Source of the DNA: JAEYZS01 sp964469265 | Lineage (GTDB): Bacteria > Bdellovibrionota > Bdellovibrionia > Bdellovibrionales > JAEYZS01 | Length of the DNA stretch: 64,000 nucleotides | Assembly: GCA_964469265.1 (NCBI GenBank) | Contig: CAYXYF010000006.1 | Location: 22,262-86,261 of the forward strand | Direction: 5' to 3' | Shown: positions 51,656 to 60,167 of the stretch, piece by piece | How the letters are laid out: the number at the start of each line of letters is the position of its first letter | Position numbering within the stretch: the first letter of the stretch is position 1 | Notes under the pieces: model-generated | Databases searched by the model: none | What the model saw: the letters and a program-made list of their open reading frames with translations, nothing else | What the model was told of the DNA's origin: nothing | Made by a program: the position numbers and the translations under genes

Positions 51656-54031
51656 CTATTTTTTAATTTTTAAATCTGTTAATGCCGCAAACGGATTATT
51701 GAATGCAGGTTTAGGCTTTGGCGTAAACTGCGGCTTCCCTCTTGAAGGAGCACCCTTCCCTCTTGTCTGTCCTTTATGTGGCTTGGCACCACGACCCGCA
51801 GGTCTTCTTTCGGGTCTTGCACTTTGGTGCGGTCGACTTTGCGGTCGACTTTGCGCGCGCCTTGGCGCTTCAGTTAACTTCATTGTCAGGAAAATCTGAT
51901 TCTTCTCTAAATCGATCTTCAAAACTTTAACTTCTACTTGGTCCCCTGGGCTCACCACTTTCCTTGGATCATCAACAAACTCGTGGGTGAGTTCAGAGAT
52001 ATGAACCAAACCATCTTGGTGAACACCGATATCCACGAAGGCACCGAAGTTTGTTACGTTTGTTACAATTCCTGGGCAGATCATTTCTTCTTTGAGATCT
52101 TTCACTTCAAAGATATCGTCTCGGTACGCAAACACCTTAAATATATTTCTAGGATCTCTACCTGGCTTTTCTAACTCTTTAATAATGTCATCAAAAGTAT
52201 ACTCACCAACAAGCTCCGCCCATTTTGTACGAAGTTCCACTAGCTTCTTAGCGCCTTCTCCCACAAGTCCTGAAACCGTCATGCCGAGTTCTTGGGCCAT
52301 TTCTCTCAGTGCGGAGTATCTCTCAGGATGTATTCCTGTTTGATCAAGAAAATTAATACCGTTATTGACCCTTAAAAACCCAGCGGATTGTTCAAAAACT
52401 TTAGAAGAAAACTGTGGAACCTTTAAAAGTTCACTTCGGTCTTTAAATAAGCCCGTAGACCCACGATAGTTCACAATATTTTTTGCAGTCACGGGACCAA
52501 TCCCAGAGATAAATTGCAAAAGATATGCGGACGCTGTGTTTACGTCCACGCCTACGGTATTTACGCAACTTTCGACAACGCCAGTAAGACTTTTTTCAAG
52601 CTTTGTGGGCGTAATGTCATGTTGATATTGTCCAACACCGATACTTTTCGGATCGATCTTAACAAGCTCAGAGAGTGGGTCTTGAAGTCTTCTTGCAATA
52701 GAAATCGCGCCACGAATAGTAAGATCTAAATCGGGAAACTCCTCTCTTGCAGTATCTGAAGCAGAATAAACAGAGGCACCAGATTCGTTGACCATGATAA
52801 CTGGGACATCCTTTTCAAGCTTCTTTAAGATTTTTCGGATAAAGATTTCAGTTTCTCTGCCAGCAGTTCCATTCCCAACAGCAATGGCCTCAACCTTGAC
52901 ATGACCCAAAAGCTCTTTGAAAAGTTTTTCAGCATTCTCTTCAGCTTTAGTTCCTAAGATATCCATCACAGTATGAGAAATATATTTTCCAGTATGATCA
53001 ACAAGAGCAATCTTTGAACCTGTTTTTAAACCAGGATCAACTCCGAGCACACATTTTGGGCCAAACGGACTTGCCAATAAAATTTTTCTAACGTTCTCAG
53101 CGAAAACATCAATGGCGTGAAGGTCTGCCGTGTCCTTTAACTTTTTATGGATCTCATTTGAGATAGAAGGCATCACATGGAGATCAAGAGCATTTTTTGC
53201 CATGTCTTCAAGAAACGGTCTTGCCTGATTGTTTGCAGAAACAGAGAAATCCACAAAGTGCTTTAAAACAAAATCAGTCTCGCCCTCGATGTTAAGAGTT
53301 AACTCACCTTCGTTCCAACCGCGTCTCATCGCCATATAACGGTAAGAAACCTTCGGCTGAAGGAGTTTTTGGATGGACTCCTCAAAGTCCACATACATAT
53401 CGTATTTGGAGTTTGCTTTGAACTTTTTGCCCTTTTTAGAAATAACTTTTCCTTTGGCCATGAGGTTATCTCGGACAAAGGCTCTGAGGTCTTGGTTATT
53501 GGTCAATCGCTCAATAAGAATCGCCTCAGCACCCTTTAAGACTTCTTGATAGGTTGCAAATTTATGTTCAGCATTCTGAAAGGTTTTAGCTTTAACTTCA
53601 ATGGATGTGTCTTCGTTGATAAGACCCTTACCTAAATCCCATAACCATTGTGCAAAAGGTTCTATACCCGCATCGCGAGCCATCTTTGCTTTGGTTTTCT
53701 TCTTTTTCTTGTATGGACGATAGAGCTCTTCAAGCTCGTTAATATCCATAGTGGTAATAAGTCGGTTTTTAAGTTCATCAGTCAGGTTGCCTTGAGCCTC
53801 GACCTCTTTAACGATGAAAGCTTGTCTTGAAATAAGCTCTTCGTAATCTTCGTTGGTATCAAGTACCGCACGAATTTGGGTCTCGTCCAAGTTCCCTGTC
53901 TTTTCTTTGCGATATCTCGCTATAAAGGGAACCGTTCCACCTTGTTTGTTCAACTCAATAACCGAAAGTGCTGAACGAATATTGATATTCGGTAACTGCT
54001 TCTTAAAAAAACTCTCTAATGTGACAGCCAT
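51656..54031 (-). CDS. tex: Tex-family RNA-binding transcription accessory protein
   Basis: About 791-residue nucleic-acid-binding protein. The N-terminal Tex domain has GGTVPFIARYRKEKTGNLDE and LYRPYKKKKKTKAKMA. The YqgF/RNase H-like core begins VLGVDPGLKTGSKIALVDH, then comes helix-hairpin-helix SYLLQFISGIGPVTAKNIVNYR. The S1 domain near 640-710 has GIVTNVTNFGAFVDIGVHQDGLVHISEL. The C-terminal tail is RPQSR/RGKG-rich and basic. ATG 54031 is chosen as MAVTLESFF; the ATG at 54052 seven codons earlier is possible. It lies convergent to the secreted unknown gene. Confidence 0.93.
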   Translation of the reverse strand: MAVTLESFFKKQLPNINIRSALSVIELNKQGGTVPFIARYRKEKTGNLDETQIRAVLDTNEDYEELISRQAFIVKEVEAQGNLTDELKNRLITTMDINELEELYRPYKKKKKTKAKMARDAGIEPFAQWLWDLGKGLINEDTSIEVKAKTFQNAEHKFATYQEVLKGAEAILIERLTNNQDLRAFVRDNLMAKGKVISKKGKKFKANSKYDMYVDFEESIQKLLQPKVSYRYMAMRRGWNEGELTLNIEGETDFVLKHFVDFSVSANNQARPFLEDMAKNALDLHVMPSISNEIHKKLKDTADLHAIDVFAENVRKILLASPFGPKCVLGVDPGLKTGSKIALVDHTGKYISHTVMDILGTKAEENAEKLFKELLGHVKVEAIAVGNGTAGRETEIFIRKILKKLEKDVPVIMVNESGASVYSASDTAREEFPDLDLTIRGAISIARRLQDPLSELVKIDPKSIGVGQYQHDITPTKLEKSLTGVVESCVNTVGVDVNTASAYLLQFISGIGPVTAKNIVNYRGSTGLFKDRSELLKVPQFSSKVFEQSAGFLRVNNGINFLDQTGIHPERYSALREMAQELGMTVSGLVGEGAKKLVELRTKWAELVGEYTFDDIIKELEKPGRDPRNIFKVFAYRDDIFEVKDLKEEMICPGIVTNVTNFGAFVDIGVHQDGLVHISELTHEFVDDPRKVVSPGDQVEVKVLKIDLEKNQIFLTMKLTEAPRRAQSRPQSRPHQSARPERRPAGRGAKPHKGQTRGKGAPSRGKPQFTPKPKPAFNNPFAALTDLKIKK

Positions 54032-54171
54032 AATAGCTATATTCCCCTTCATGCCCGCTTAAATCCAATTGTGGCAATTTCTGAGCTTGAACTCAGTTGA
54101 CAAACAGAGTAAAAATCATGTTTTACTATAAGCATAACTAAGCTCGAGAAATATATTCATTAAGGGAAAAG

Positions 54172-54390
54172 ATGGCAAGAGATGATTTAGCTCAAATTGA
54201 AGGCAAAGTAGTCGACGCAGGTGCAGGCGGACTCTATAAAGTTGAACTTGAAAATGGAATGACTATTGCGACAAAACTTTGCGGAAAAATGAGACGTTTT
54301 AATATCAGAGTGGTCGTCGGCGATAAGGTGACTGTCGGTGTCTCTCCCTATGACCCTTCACACGGCTTAATTCTGTTCCGCCATAAATAA
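54172..54390 (+). CDS. infA: Translation initiation factor IF-1
   Basis: 72-residue S1-fold initiation factor. It has MARDDLAQIEGKVVDAGAGG, FNIRVVVGDKVTVGVSPYD and HGLILFRHK, matching IF-1 in length and pattern. It binds the ribosomal A site during initiation. AAGGGA precedes the ATG. A TTGACA at 54097-54102 may belong to its promoter, but the -10 (TTTACT at 54122-54127) is at an unusual 19-bp spacing. Confidence 0.95.
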   Translation: MARDDLAQIEGKVVDAGAGGLYKVELENGMTIATKLCGKMRRFNIRVVVGDKVTVGVSPYDPSHGLILFRHK

Positions 54391-54396
54391 GATCTT

Positions 54397-54900
54397 TTAA
54401 GCCTTATAATTTACAATCAGAGTTTTAATCCCGTTTTCAAAAATCACGTCGATATAATTATCGCGCTTCTGCATAACAACGCCCCAACCGTGGACCTTGT
54501 GTTGAAGCGGAGTCTTGATTTCATAATCCTCTGACATCCGATATTCCTGCGGAGCCTCATCTGCTAATTGTTTATTGAGCTTAAGCCATCTTTTGTAATG
54601 CTCCTGGGCTTCAGGAGACATATTTTTAAAGTCTTCACGAGTGATTGGTTCATTGAGCTGCGGATTTTCAATTGTCGCAACGGGCTTATTAGTGAGTCTA
54701 ACAGGTGCTTTTTTAGCTTTCTTGGTTTTCTTTGCTGCGGTCTTCTTCACTTTCTTCGCAGGCTTTTCAACTTTTTTTACAGTCTTTTTGGCAACTTTCT
54801 TCTCAGCTTTTTTTGCAGTTGCCTTTTTAGCGGTTTTTGTGGAAGTTTTTGTCTTCGCCGCCTTCGCTTTGGATACTTTCTTCTTTTTTTGCATACCCAT
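54397..54900 (-). CDS. Histone H1-like Lys/Ala tail fused to a small C-terminal domain
   Basis: 167 residues. Residues 1-65 consist of about 25 Lys with Ala, Thr and Val in KAKAAKTKTSTKTAKK-type repeats, as in bacterial histone H1-like proteins (Hc1, AlgP). Residues 75-105 are a helical part (REDFKNMSPEAQEHYKRW). Residues 115-167 form a compact domain, LQHKVHGWGVVMQKRDNYIDVIFENGIKTLIVNY. It resembles the small G-x-G-V-V, F-x-x-G-x-K-x-L domain seen in some helicase and CarD-type proteins. Probably a nucleoid-associated protein with a protein-interaction head; inferred. Confidence 0.7.
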   Translation of the reverse strand: MGMQKKKKVSKAKAAKTKTSTKTAKKATAKKAEKKVAKKTVKKVEKPAKKVKKTAAKKTKKAKKAPVRLTNKPVATIENPQLNEPITREDFKNMSPEAQEHYKRWLKLNKQLADEAPQEYRMSEDYEIKTPLQHKVHGWGVVMQKRDNYIDVIFENGIKTLIVNYKA

Positions 54901-54948
54901 TTACCCCTAAACTATGTTAACTATTTTTAATATTTACAAGGATAGTAT

Positions 54949-56004
54949 ATGTCAACAGCTTGTTCCGATTTATTGAAGGCCTTTCCCGAACTCTTAACCC
55001 TTGCTAAAGGTGATCAGAGTACAACTATTTCGGACGTTTGCCCATCTGAAAACGGAAAAAAAGGATCAATAGTATTTGTTTCTAAAGAAAAGCACTTTGC
55101 TTTGGCTCTTCAAGCTGGCGTTGCTGCCTTAGTTATTCCAGCTCAATTCAAAGATAAGGCTCTACCGTTCATAAAAGATCAGGTTTTGCTACTTTCTCCC
55201 AACGTCCCTCTGGCGATGGCGTTGGTTATCAACAAGTTTTTTAACCCACCGTATCCTGAAACAGATTCTTTAATCCATCCAACAGCAGTCATTCACTCGA
55301 CTGCAAAAATCGGAAGTAACGTATATATAGGACCATACTGTGTCATCGGGAAAAATACAAGTGTGGACGATAATTGCGCTTTACATGCACACACGGTGAT
55401 TGAACATAACGTCTCTATCGGACAAAACTCTGTTCTTCTTCCTCATGTTTATGTCGGACATGGTACAAAGATCGGAAATTTTTGCGAGATCAAGCCGCAT
55501 TCAACGATTGCAAGTGAGGGTTACGGTTTTGCCCATGATGAAAAAGGGCGACACCACAGAATTCCGCAACGGGGGATCGTCCGCATTGAAGACCATGTTT
55601 CAATCGGGGCCCAATGTACAATTGACCGTGCAACCTTTGAAGAAACTGTTATCGGACAAGGAACCAAACTCGACAATATGGTTCACATTGCTCACAATAC
55701 AAAAGTTGGTCAGCACTGTTTATTTGCAGGCGGTAGTGTGGTTGCAGGGTCTGCAAAAATCGGTAACAATGTCGTTGTGGGCGGACAATCTGCAATCGGC
55801 GGTCACCTTGAAATTGCGGACGGAGTACAACTTGCTGGCAGATCAGCGGTCCCAAGCAGTATCACGGAAGCTGGCGTCTACGGCGGCCATCCTGTTGAAC
55901 CGCTGAAAGACCATCTTCGCACTCAGGCGACCCTACGTAAACTTACGCCTCTGACAAAAGCAGTAAAGAAGATCGCTAAGCAATTAAATATTTCATTGGA
56001 TTAG
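54949..56004 (+). CDS. lpxD: UDP-3-O-acylglucosamine N-acyltransferase
   Basis: Third step of lipid A synthesis; adds the second acyl chain to UDP-3-O-acyl-glucosamine in the cytoplasm. The 351 residues have an N-terminal uridine-binding domain (1-100). A left-handed beta-helix of hexapeptide repeats (from about 105) includes IGSNVYIGPYCVIGKN and VSIGQNSVLLPHVYVGHGT. The catalytic His lies in DNMVHIAHNTKVGQHCLFAG, and a C-terminal helix follows. The length is normal. AAGGA precedes the ATG. 13 bp before metG. Confirms a lipid A-bearing outer membrane. Confidence 0.95.
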   Translation: MSTACSDLLKAFPELLTLAKGDQSTTISDVCPSENGKKGSIVFVSKEKHFALALQAGVAALVIPAQFKDKALPFIKDQVLLLSPNVPLAMALVINKFFNPPYPETDSLIHPTAVIHSTAKIGSNVYIGPYCVIGKNTSVDDNCALHAHTVIEHNVSIGQNSVLLPHVYVGHGTKIGNFCEIKPHSTIASEGYGFAHDEKGRHHRIPQRGIVRIEDHVSIGAQCTIDRATFEETVIGQGTKLDNMVHIAHNTKVGQHCLFAGGSVVAGSAKIGNNVVVGGQSAIGGHLEIADGVQLAGRSAVPSSITEAGVYGGHPVEPLKDHLRTQATLRKLTPLTKAVKKIAKQLNISLD

Positions 56005-56017
56005 CTCTAAGGACTTT

Positions 56018-57520
56018 ATGGATTTTTATATCACCACACCTATTTATTACGTCAACGATACACCGCACATTGGCCACGCTTACACAACTGTGGTTGCCGA
56101 TGTCTTAACCCGCTATCATCGGCTTTTCGGTGAAGAATGTTTTATGCTCACAGGAACAGATGAGCATGGACAAAAAGTCCAAAAAGCGGCGGAGGTTCGT
56201 GGGCTTGAACCGAAAGCTCATTGCGATGAAATGGTTCTAAATTTTAAAAACATCTGGAAAGAGCTTAACATCAATTATGACCGCTTTATCAGAACCACAG
56301 ATGATGATCACAAAGCTCTCGTGCAAAAATATTTACAAGAACTTTATGACAAGGGTGAAATTTACCTTCAAGAGTACGAGGGTTGGTATTCCGTTTCTGA
56401 GGAAATATTCTATACTGAAAAAGATCTTGTCGATGGCAAGTCTCCAACGGGCAAAGAAGTACAGCTTGTAAAAGAAAAAAACTACTTCTTTAAAATGTCA
56501 AAATACCAACAGCAACTCATTGACCATATCAAGGCCAACCCAGAATTTATTCAGCCTGAAGTTAAGCGGAACGAGACTTTAGGATTTCTTTCCAAACCGT
56601 TGGGAGATCTTTGCATCAGTCGGCCGAAATCTCGCCTGGCATGGGGAATAGAAATTCCATTTGATAAAGATTATGTAACGTATGTTTGGTTTGATGCTCT
56701 CATCAACTACGTCACTGCCATTCGTGATCAAAAAAGCTTTGAGGGTTCTTGGAAAAAGGCCATTCACTTGATCGGAAAAGATATATTGATCACCCACACT
56801 ATTTACTGGCCGCCGATGTTGATGGCGCTAGGGCTTCCACTACCAAAAACGATTTTTGCACACGGCTGGTGGCTGATGGGCAATGCAAAAATGAGTAAAT
56901 CAGAAGGCGAAGTTGTAAAGCCGCTGGACATGAAAGACATTGTTGGCGTTGATGGCTTAAGATATTTCCTCACTAGAGATATTATTCTTGGCAATGACGC
57001 TCAGTTTTCAAAAGACTTGGTCGTTCAACGTGTGAACGTCGAGCTTGCTAACAATCTTGGAAACCTTTTAAGCAGAACAACACAGCTCATTCACAAATAC
57101 TTTGAAGGAAAAATCCCAGATATTAAAATCGCGTCAAAGGATTCAACTGCGCTTTTAGAGCTAGCAGTATCCACTCATGACAAAGTTAAATCAGAGATTA
57201 ATGAATTTGCCCCACAGGCAGCAGTTGGCCACGTTGTGGAACTCTTAACTGAAGCTAACAAGTACCTTGAAACCCAAGCACCATGGAAAAAAGCAAAAGA
57301 GGACCTCAATGCGGCAGGTGAGACCTTAATCACTGCTCTTGAAGTGCTTCGAATCGCAGGAACACTGCTAAACCCTGTAATGCCTGATAAAACAAAAGAG
57401 CTGTTAAACCGAATTGGTGTTGATGAAGTTTCTTTTGATGGCACTAAGATTTCACAGGCCTTAAAAGCTGGAACAGCGATCATCAAGGGCGACCCTCTCT
57501 TTCCACGTATTGAAAGCTAG
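56018..57520 (+). CDS. metG: Methionyl-tRNA synthetase, short zinc-less form
   Basis: Class I aminoacyl-tRNA synthetase of 500 residues. HIGH motif in PHIGHAYTTVVADVL near residue 12-26, KMSKS in GNAKMSKSEGEVV near 292, and WGIEIPFDKDYVTYVWFDALINYV is the family core. The connective peptide has EGWYSVSEEIFYTEKDLVDG with no Cys zinc knuckle, as in the MetRS type without zinc ligands. It ends after the anticodon-binding helical domain and lacks the C-terminal EMAP/tRNA-binding domain of E. coli MetG. Follows lpxD by 13 bp. Confidence 0.95.
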   Translation: MDFYITTPIYYVNDTPHIGHAYTTVVADVLTRYHRLFGEECFMLTGTDEHGQKVQKAAEVRGLEPKAHCDEMVLNFKNIWKELNINYDRFIRTTDDDHKALVQKYLQELYDKGEIYLQEYEGWYSVSEEIFYTEKDLVDGKSPTGKEVQLVKEKNYFFKMSKYQQQLIDHIKANPEFIQPEVKRNETLGFLSKPLGDLCISRPKSRLAWGIEIPFDKDYVTYVWFDALINYVTAIRDQKSFEGSWKKAIHLIGKDILITHTIYWPPMLMALGLPLPKTIFAHGWWLMGNAKMSKSEGEVVKPLDMKDIVGVDGLRYFLTRDIILGNDAQFSKDLVVQRVNVELANNLGNLLSRTTQLIHKYFEGKIPDIKIASKDSTALLELAVSTHDKVKSEINEFAPQAAVGHVVELLTEANKYLETQAPWKKAKEDLNAAGETLITALEVLRIAGTLLNPVMPDKTKELLNRIGVDEVSFDGTKISQALKAGTAIIKGDPLFPRIES

Positions 57521-57543
57521 TACCGCCTAACTGTAAAAATTAA

Positions 57544-58014
57544 TTATTTCTTTTTTCCTAGGTTCTTAGGACCAAATGACTCAGGTAGAATTTCATCAAA
57601 TCTATAGACAGACTTTAAAGACTTCAAATCACCTATCCAAATAAAAGTATCTTCGTCAAAAAATTCTGCCATAAACTGACGGCAAATTCCACAAGGTGGC
57701 GTTTGCATCTTCGTGTCTGTCACGACAACAATATGTTTGAACTTCTTATCGCCGTTCTTAACAGCTTCAACCATGGCAACTCGCTCAGCACAGATCGTTC
57801 CTCCGAAGCTCGCATTCTCGATATTGGTTCCAACATATATTTTGTTCTTGCTCGTAACGAGCGCACTCCCCACTCCGAATTTAGAGTAAGGACTATAACT
57901 CTTTTTACGAACCTTAACCGCAGCCTTATGCGCCTTAGTAACAACCGCAGGAATCAAATCTTTCTTCATACCTAAAAGGTACGCCGTACCTTTTTGTTTA
58001 GCAAGCGCTAACAT
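57544..58014 (-). CDS. cdd: Cytidine deaminase
   Basis: Zinc deaminase of pyrimidine salvage, 156 residues from ATG 58014 or 141 from ATG 57969. Zinc site: NIENASFGGTICAERVAMVEA (Cys-Ala-Glu) and TPPCGICRQFM (Pro-Cys-x-x-Cys); SYSPYSKFGVGSAL is the substrate loop. Homology favours 57969 (MKKDLIPAVV). RBS and coupling favour 58014: it lies in the end of a small upstream ORF (ATGTTAG overlap) with AAGGGAAGG before it. A perfect inverted repeat (57974-57983/57985-57994) lies between the two candidate starts. Confidence 0.9.
   Translation of the reverse strand: MLALAKQKGTAYLLGMKKDLIPAVVTKAHKAAVKVRKKSYSPYSKFGVGSALVTSKNKIYVGTNIENASFGGTICAERVAMVEAVKNGDKKFKHIVVVTDTKMQTPPCGICRQFMAEFFDEDTFIWIGDLKSLKSVYRFDEILPESFGPKNLGKKK
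57974..57994. promoter_or_regulatory. Palindrome between the two possible cdd start codons
   Basis: AAAAGGTACG (57974-57983) and CGTACCTTTT (57985-57994) are perfect inverted repeats with one base between. On the minus strand it sits 5-25 bases upstream of the second cdd ATG (57969). Half of it recurs at 58015-58024, inside the duplicated segment. Confidence 0.55.
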
Positions 58015-58088
58015 AAAAGGTACGGCCTTCCCTTTTGTTTCGCATCTGCTAAAAGGTTTTTTGCTTCATCCTCAGAGGACTGCTGCAT
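58008..58088 (-). CDS. 26-codon ORF coupled to cdd
   Basis: ATG at 58088 has AAAGGG six bases upstream, a strong SD, and encodes a 26-residue peptide. Its last part, AKQKGRPYLLC, nearly repeats AKQKGTAYLLG at the start of the longer cdd frame. The DNA is an imperfect duplicate (25 of 30 identical) spaced 41 bp, so the second copy is in another frame. Its stop overlaps the cdd ATG at 58014 by seven bases. Three of the five substitutions are synonymous, hinting at coding constraint. It may be a leader peptide or a remnant of a longer gene. Confidence 0.45.
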   Translation of the reverse strand: MQQSSEDEAKNLLADAKQKGRPYLLC

Positions 58089-58244
58089 TGCACACCCTTT
58101 CAAATTGATACATCCAAATTCATTCTTAAACTGCCGAATAACTATTCATGGTCAGTTTATTACTCAATATTTACAAGTTTTCTTCAAGCTTGTTCCTCTA
58201 CGGGTGGCACAAAGTGTGTATATACCTTGTCTAGGAGAGGGAAA

Positions 58245-58838
58245 ATGCAAAACAATACTTTAAAAAGAATATTACAAGTCGCAATTGTATCAGGGGTTTT
58301 AATAGCAGCAGTCGGATGCGGTAATGCAAAAACCGTAAAAGGCACCTTGGGCGGGACATCTCAGCTTGATACGGGCGACTTTGATATGACGGATATTCAC
58401 AACAAACTTGATACGATGGAAGTTGAGTTTTTCACAGTCAACCAAGAGTTATTGGCGCTTGATCTTCAAAACCCTCTGAATCTCATAGGTAATGGATTAA
58501 AGGACTCTGTTAAAAAGTTTTCTGGAGTGATTGGTGACATTCACTCCAAGGTTGAGGAGCTGAAGTTAAAGATCAATACTCAGATAGCAACACTTGACCC
58601 CAAAGATCCACGACAACAAAAAATTATTGTAAAACTTCAAGAAGCTCTGACCTATCTTGATAAGATCAGCACTCATTTAGATGAAGTCGTCGCGCAGCTT
58701 GAGAGCAAAATTAATACACTCTTCGCAAAGCTTGAAAGAAAAATTAAAGATAAACTCTCAGGCATACAAGAGATCCTTGCAAAGGCCGCTCTCGGTAAAC
58801 TCCAAGACTCAGTCTTAAAACATCTCATTGGCGCGTAA
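58245..58838 (+). CDS. Helical lipoprotein of unknown function
   Basis: 197 residues. The signal peptide with lipobox AAVGC gives an acylated Cys near residue 25. The mature part is almost entirely helical: IHNKLDTMEVEFFTVNQELL, then VKKFSGVIGDIHSKVEELKLKINTQIATL and LTYLDKISTHLDEVVAQLESKINTLFAKLERKI have heptad-like Leu/Ile spacing, so a coiled coil is likely. I use ATG 58245 with GAGAGGG before it, and not the TTG at 58227. No known family was identified. Monocistronic, convergent with the next gene. Confidence 0.75.
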   Translation: MQNNTLKRILQVAIVSGVLIAAVGCGNAKTVKGTLGGTSQLDTGDFDMTDIHNKLDTMEVEFFTVNQELLALDLQNPLNLIGNGLKDSVKKFSGVIGDIHSKVEELKLKINTQIATLDPKDPRQQKIIVKLQEALTYLDKISTHLDEVVAQLESKINTLFAKLERKIKDKLSGIQEILAKAALGKLQDSVLKHLIGA

Positions 58839-58873
58839 AAAACTGTGCCGACAATGGATGGGCGCGAGTGTTT

Positions 58874-60001
58874 TTAAGTTTTTCTGATTTCGTATTTGAG
58901 GAATCGGCACTCGATGGGTCCGTTGGCGACTGGCACTCTCAGAGTAGACTTTAAACCTAGTAGCTGCACGAGCTCTTTATGGCCTGATAATACCCAGCAC
59001 TCCCATCCTTTGAAGTTATTTTTTAAAGAATAACCTAAATCACGGTAGACATCTTTTAAGTTTTCGTCATCGCTTAAGCGTTCACCATATGGCGGGTTAA
59101 CAATTAAAATACCTTCTTCTGTTGGAGCTTTTAGAGCGTCGACTCCTGATCTTTCTGCAGTAATAAAGTCATTGAGTCCCGCTTTATGAATGTTTGCCCT
59201 TGCAGCCTTTACTGCGTGAGGCTCGATATCATAGCCAAAAAACCTTAAATCAGTTTCTTGCTTCTCTAAGTCAAAATACTTTTGAGTTAACTCATCAAAG
59301 TCATCAGGATTGTAATCTTTTAGTTTTTGAAACTGAAACTTAGTTTTATTAAGACCTGGATATTGGTTCAAAGCCATCATTGCAGCTTCAATCAAGAAAG
59401 TTCCAGACCCACACATAGGATCTACAACATTTGTAGTCCCCTTATATCCTGCGATTCTTAAAAGGCCTGCACCTAGGTGTTCTCTAAGCGGCGCCATCAC
59501 TGTTGTTTGTCGGTACCCGCGAAGAGATAAGCTATCGCCTGAAGTGTCAAGGGCAACGTCGACTCGATCATCAACAACTCTGATATTTATAATTAAGTCT
59601 GGATTGTCCTTGCTCACGCTTGGGCGCTCACCAAATTGTTCGCGAAAGCGATCGGCAATAGCGTCTTTTGATTTCATGGCAACATATCGTTGGTCTGTAA
59701 AGTTTCTTCCCCAAACTGTGGAATGGATCATAAATGTCTTAGTAGGATCAATAAACTGCTCCCATTCGATTTCAAAAATTTGTTTGTAAAGATCGTCAGG
59801 GTTTTGTGCGCGGAATGATGTTAAGGTTAGAAGGATCCTGGTGGCAATGCGAGAGCAAATATTTGCTTTCATGCAATCGATCATGTCGCCTTCGAAGTAA
59901 ACTCCTAAAAATGATTTCTCAACATTTGATAATCCAATCTCTTCTAGCTCTTCTGCTAAAGCTTGCTCTAGCCCTTCGGACGTCATTGCATAAAACTGCA
60001 T
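58874..60001 (-). CDS. THUMP-domain class I SAM-dependent RNA methyltransferase (RlmL/YpsC-like)
   Basis: Probable 23S rRNA guanine-N2 methyltransferase of 375 residues. The N-terminal THUMP part (1-150) holds the start MQFYAMTSEGLEQALAEELEEIG and FMIHSTVWGRNFTDQRYVAMKSKDAI. SAM motif I is VVDPMCGSGTFLIEAAMMALN near 196. FFGYDIEPHAVKAARANIHKAG follows, and the target-base motif NPPYGERL is near 303. It corresponds to the RlmL N-terminal half; the RlmK half is absent. The exact rRNA target is inferred. Confidence 0.9.
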   Translation of the reverse strand: MQFYAMTSEGLEQALAEELEEIGLSNVEKSFLGVYFEGDMIDCMKANICSRIATRILLTLTSFRAQNPDDLYKQIFEIEWEQFIDPTKTFMIHSTVWGRNFTDQRYVAMKSKDAIADRFREQFGERPSVSKDNPDLIINIRVVDDRVDVALDTSGDSLSLRGYRQTTVMAPLREHLGAGLLRIAGYKGTTNVVDPMCGSGTFLIEAAMMALNQYPGLNKTKFQFQKLKDYNPDDFDELTQKYFDLEKQETDLRFFGYDIEPHAVKAARANIHKAGLNDFITAERSGVDALKAPTEEGILIVNPPYGERLSDDENLKDVYRDLGYSLKNNFKGWECWVLSGHKELVQLLGLKSTLRVPVANGPIECRFLKYEIRKT

Positions 60002-60167
60002 CTCTTAACCACCTATTTAATTGTCAAAACGCAATTTATGCCTGAACTTTGCGATAAAAGCCAACGGAATGGGATTTATGGAAGTTTTTTCCTAGGACGT
60101 GGGTCTTAAAGCCTTGATATGACGTGAGAATGTCCCCGAACTCAAGAGTGCAAGGATACAATAAGAC

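Noticed and set aside
54568..54930. Antisense Phe/Leu-rich ORFs over the H1-like gene
   Set aside because: They mirror Lys/Ala codons of the real gene and have no independent support.
58204..58224. Sigma-54 promoter (GTGGCAC...) before the 58245 lipoprotein
   Set aside because: The -24 part TGGCAC is present but the -12 GC element is missing at the required spacing.
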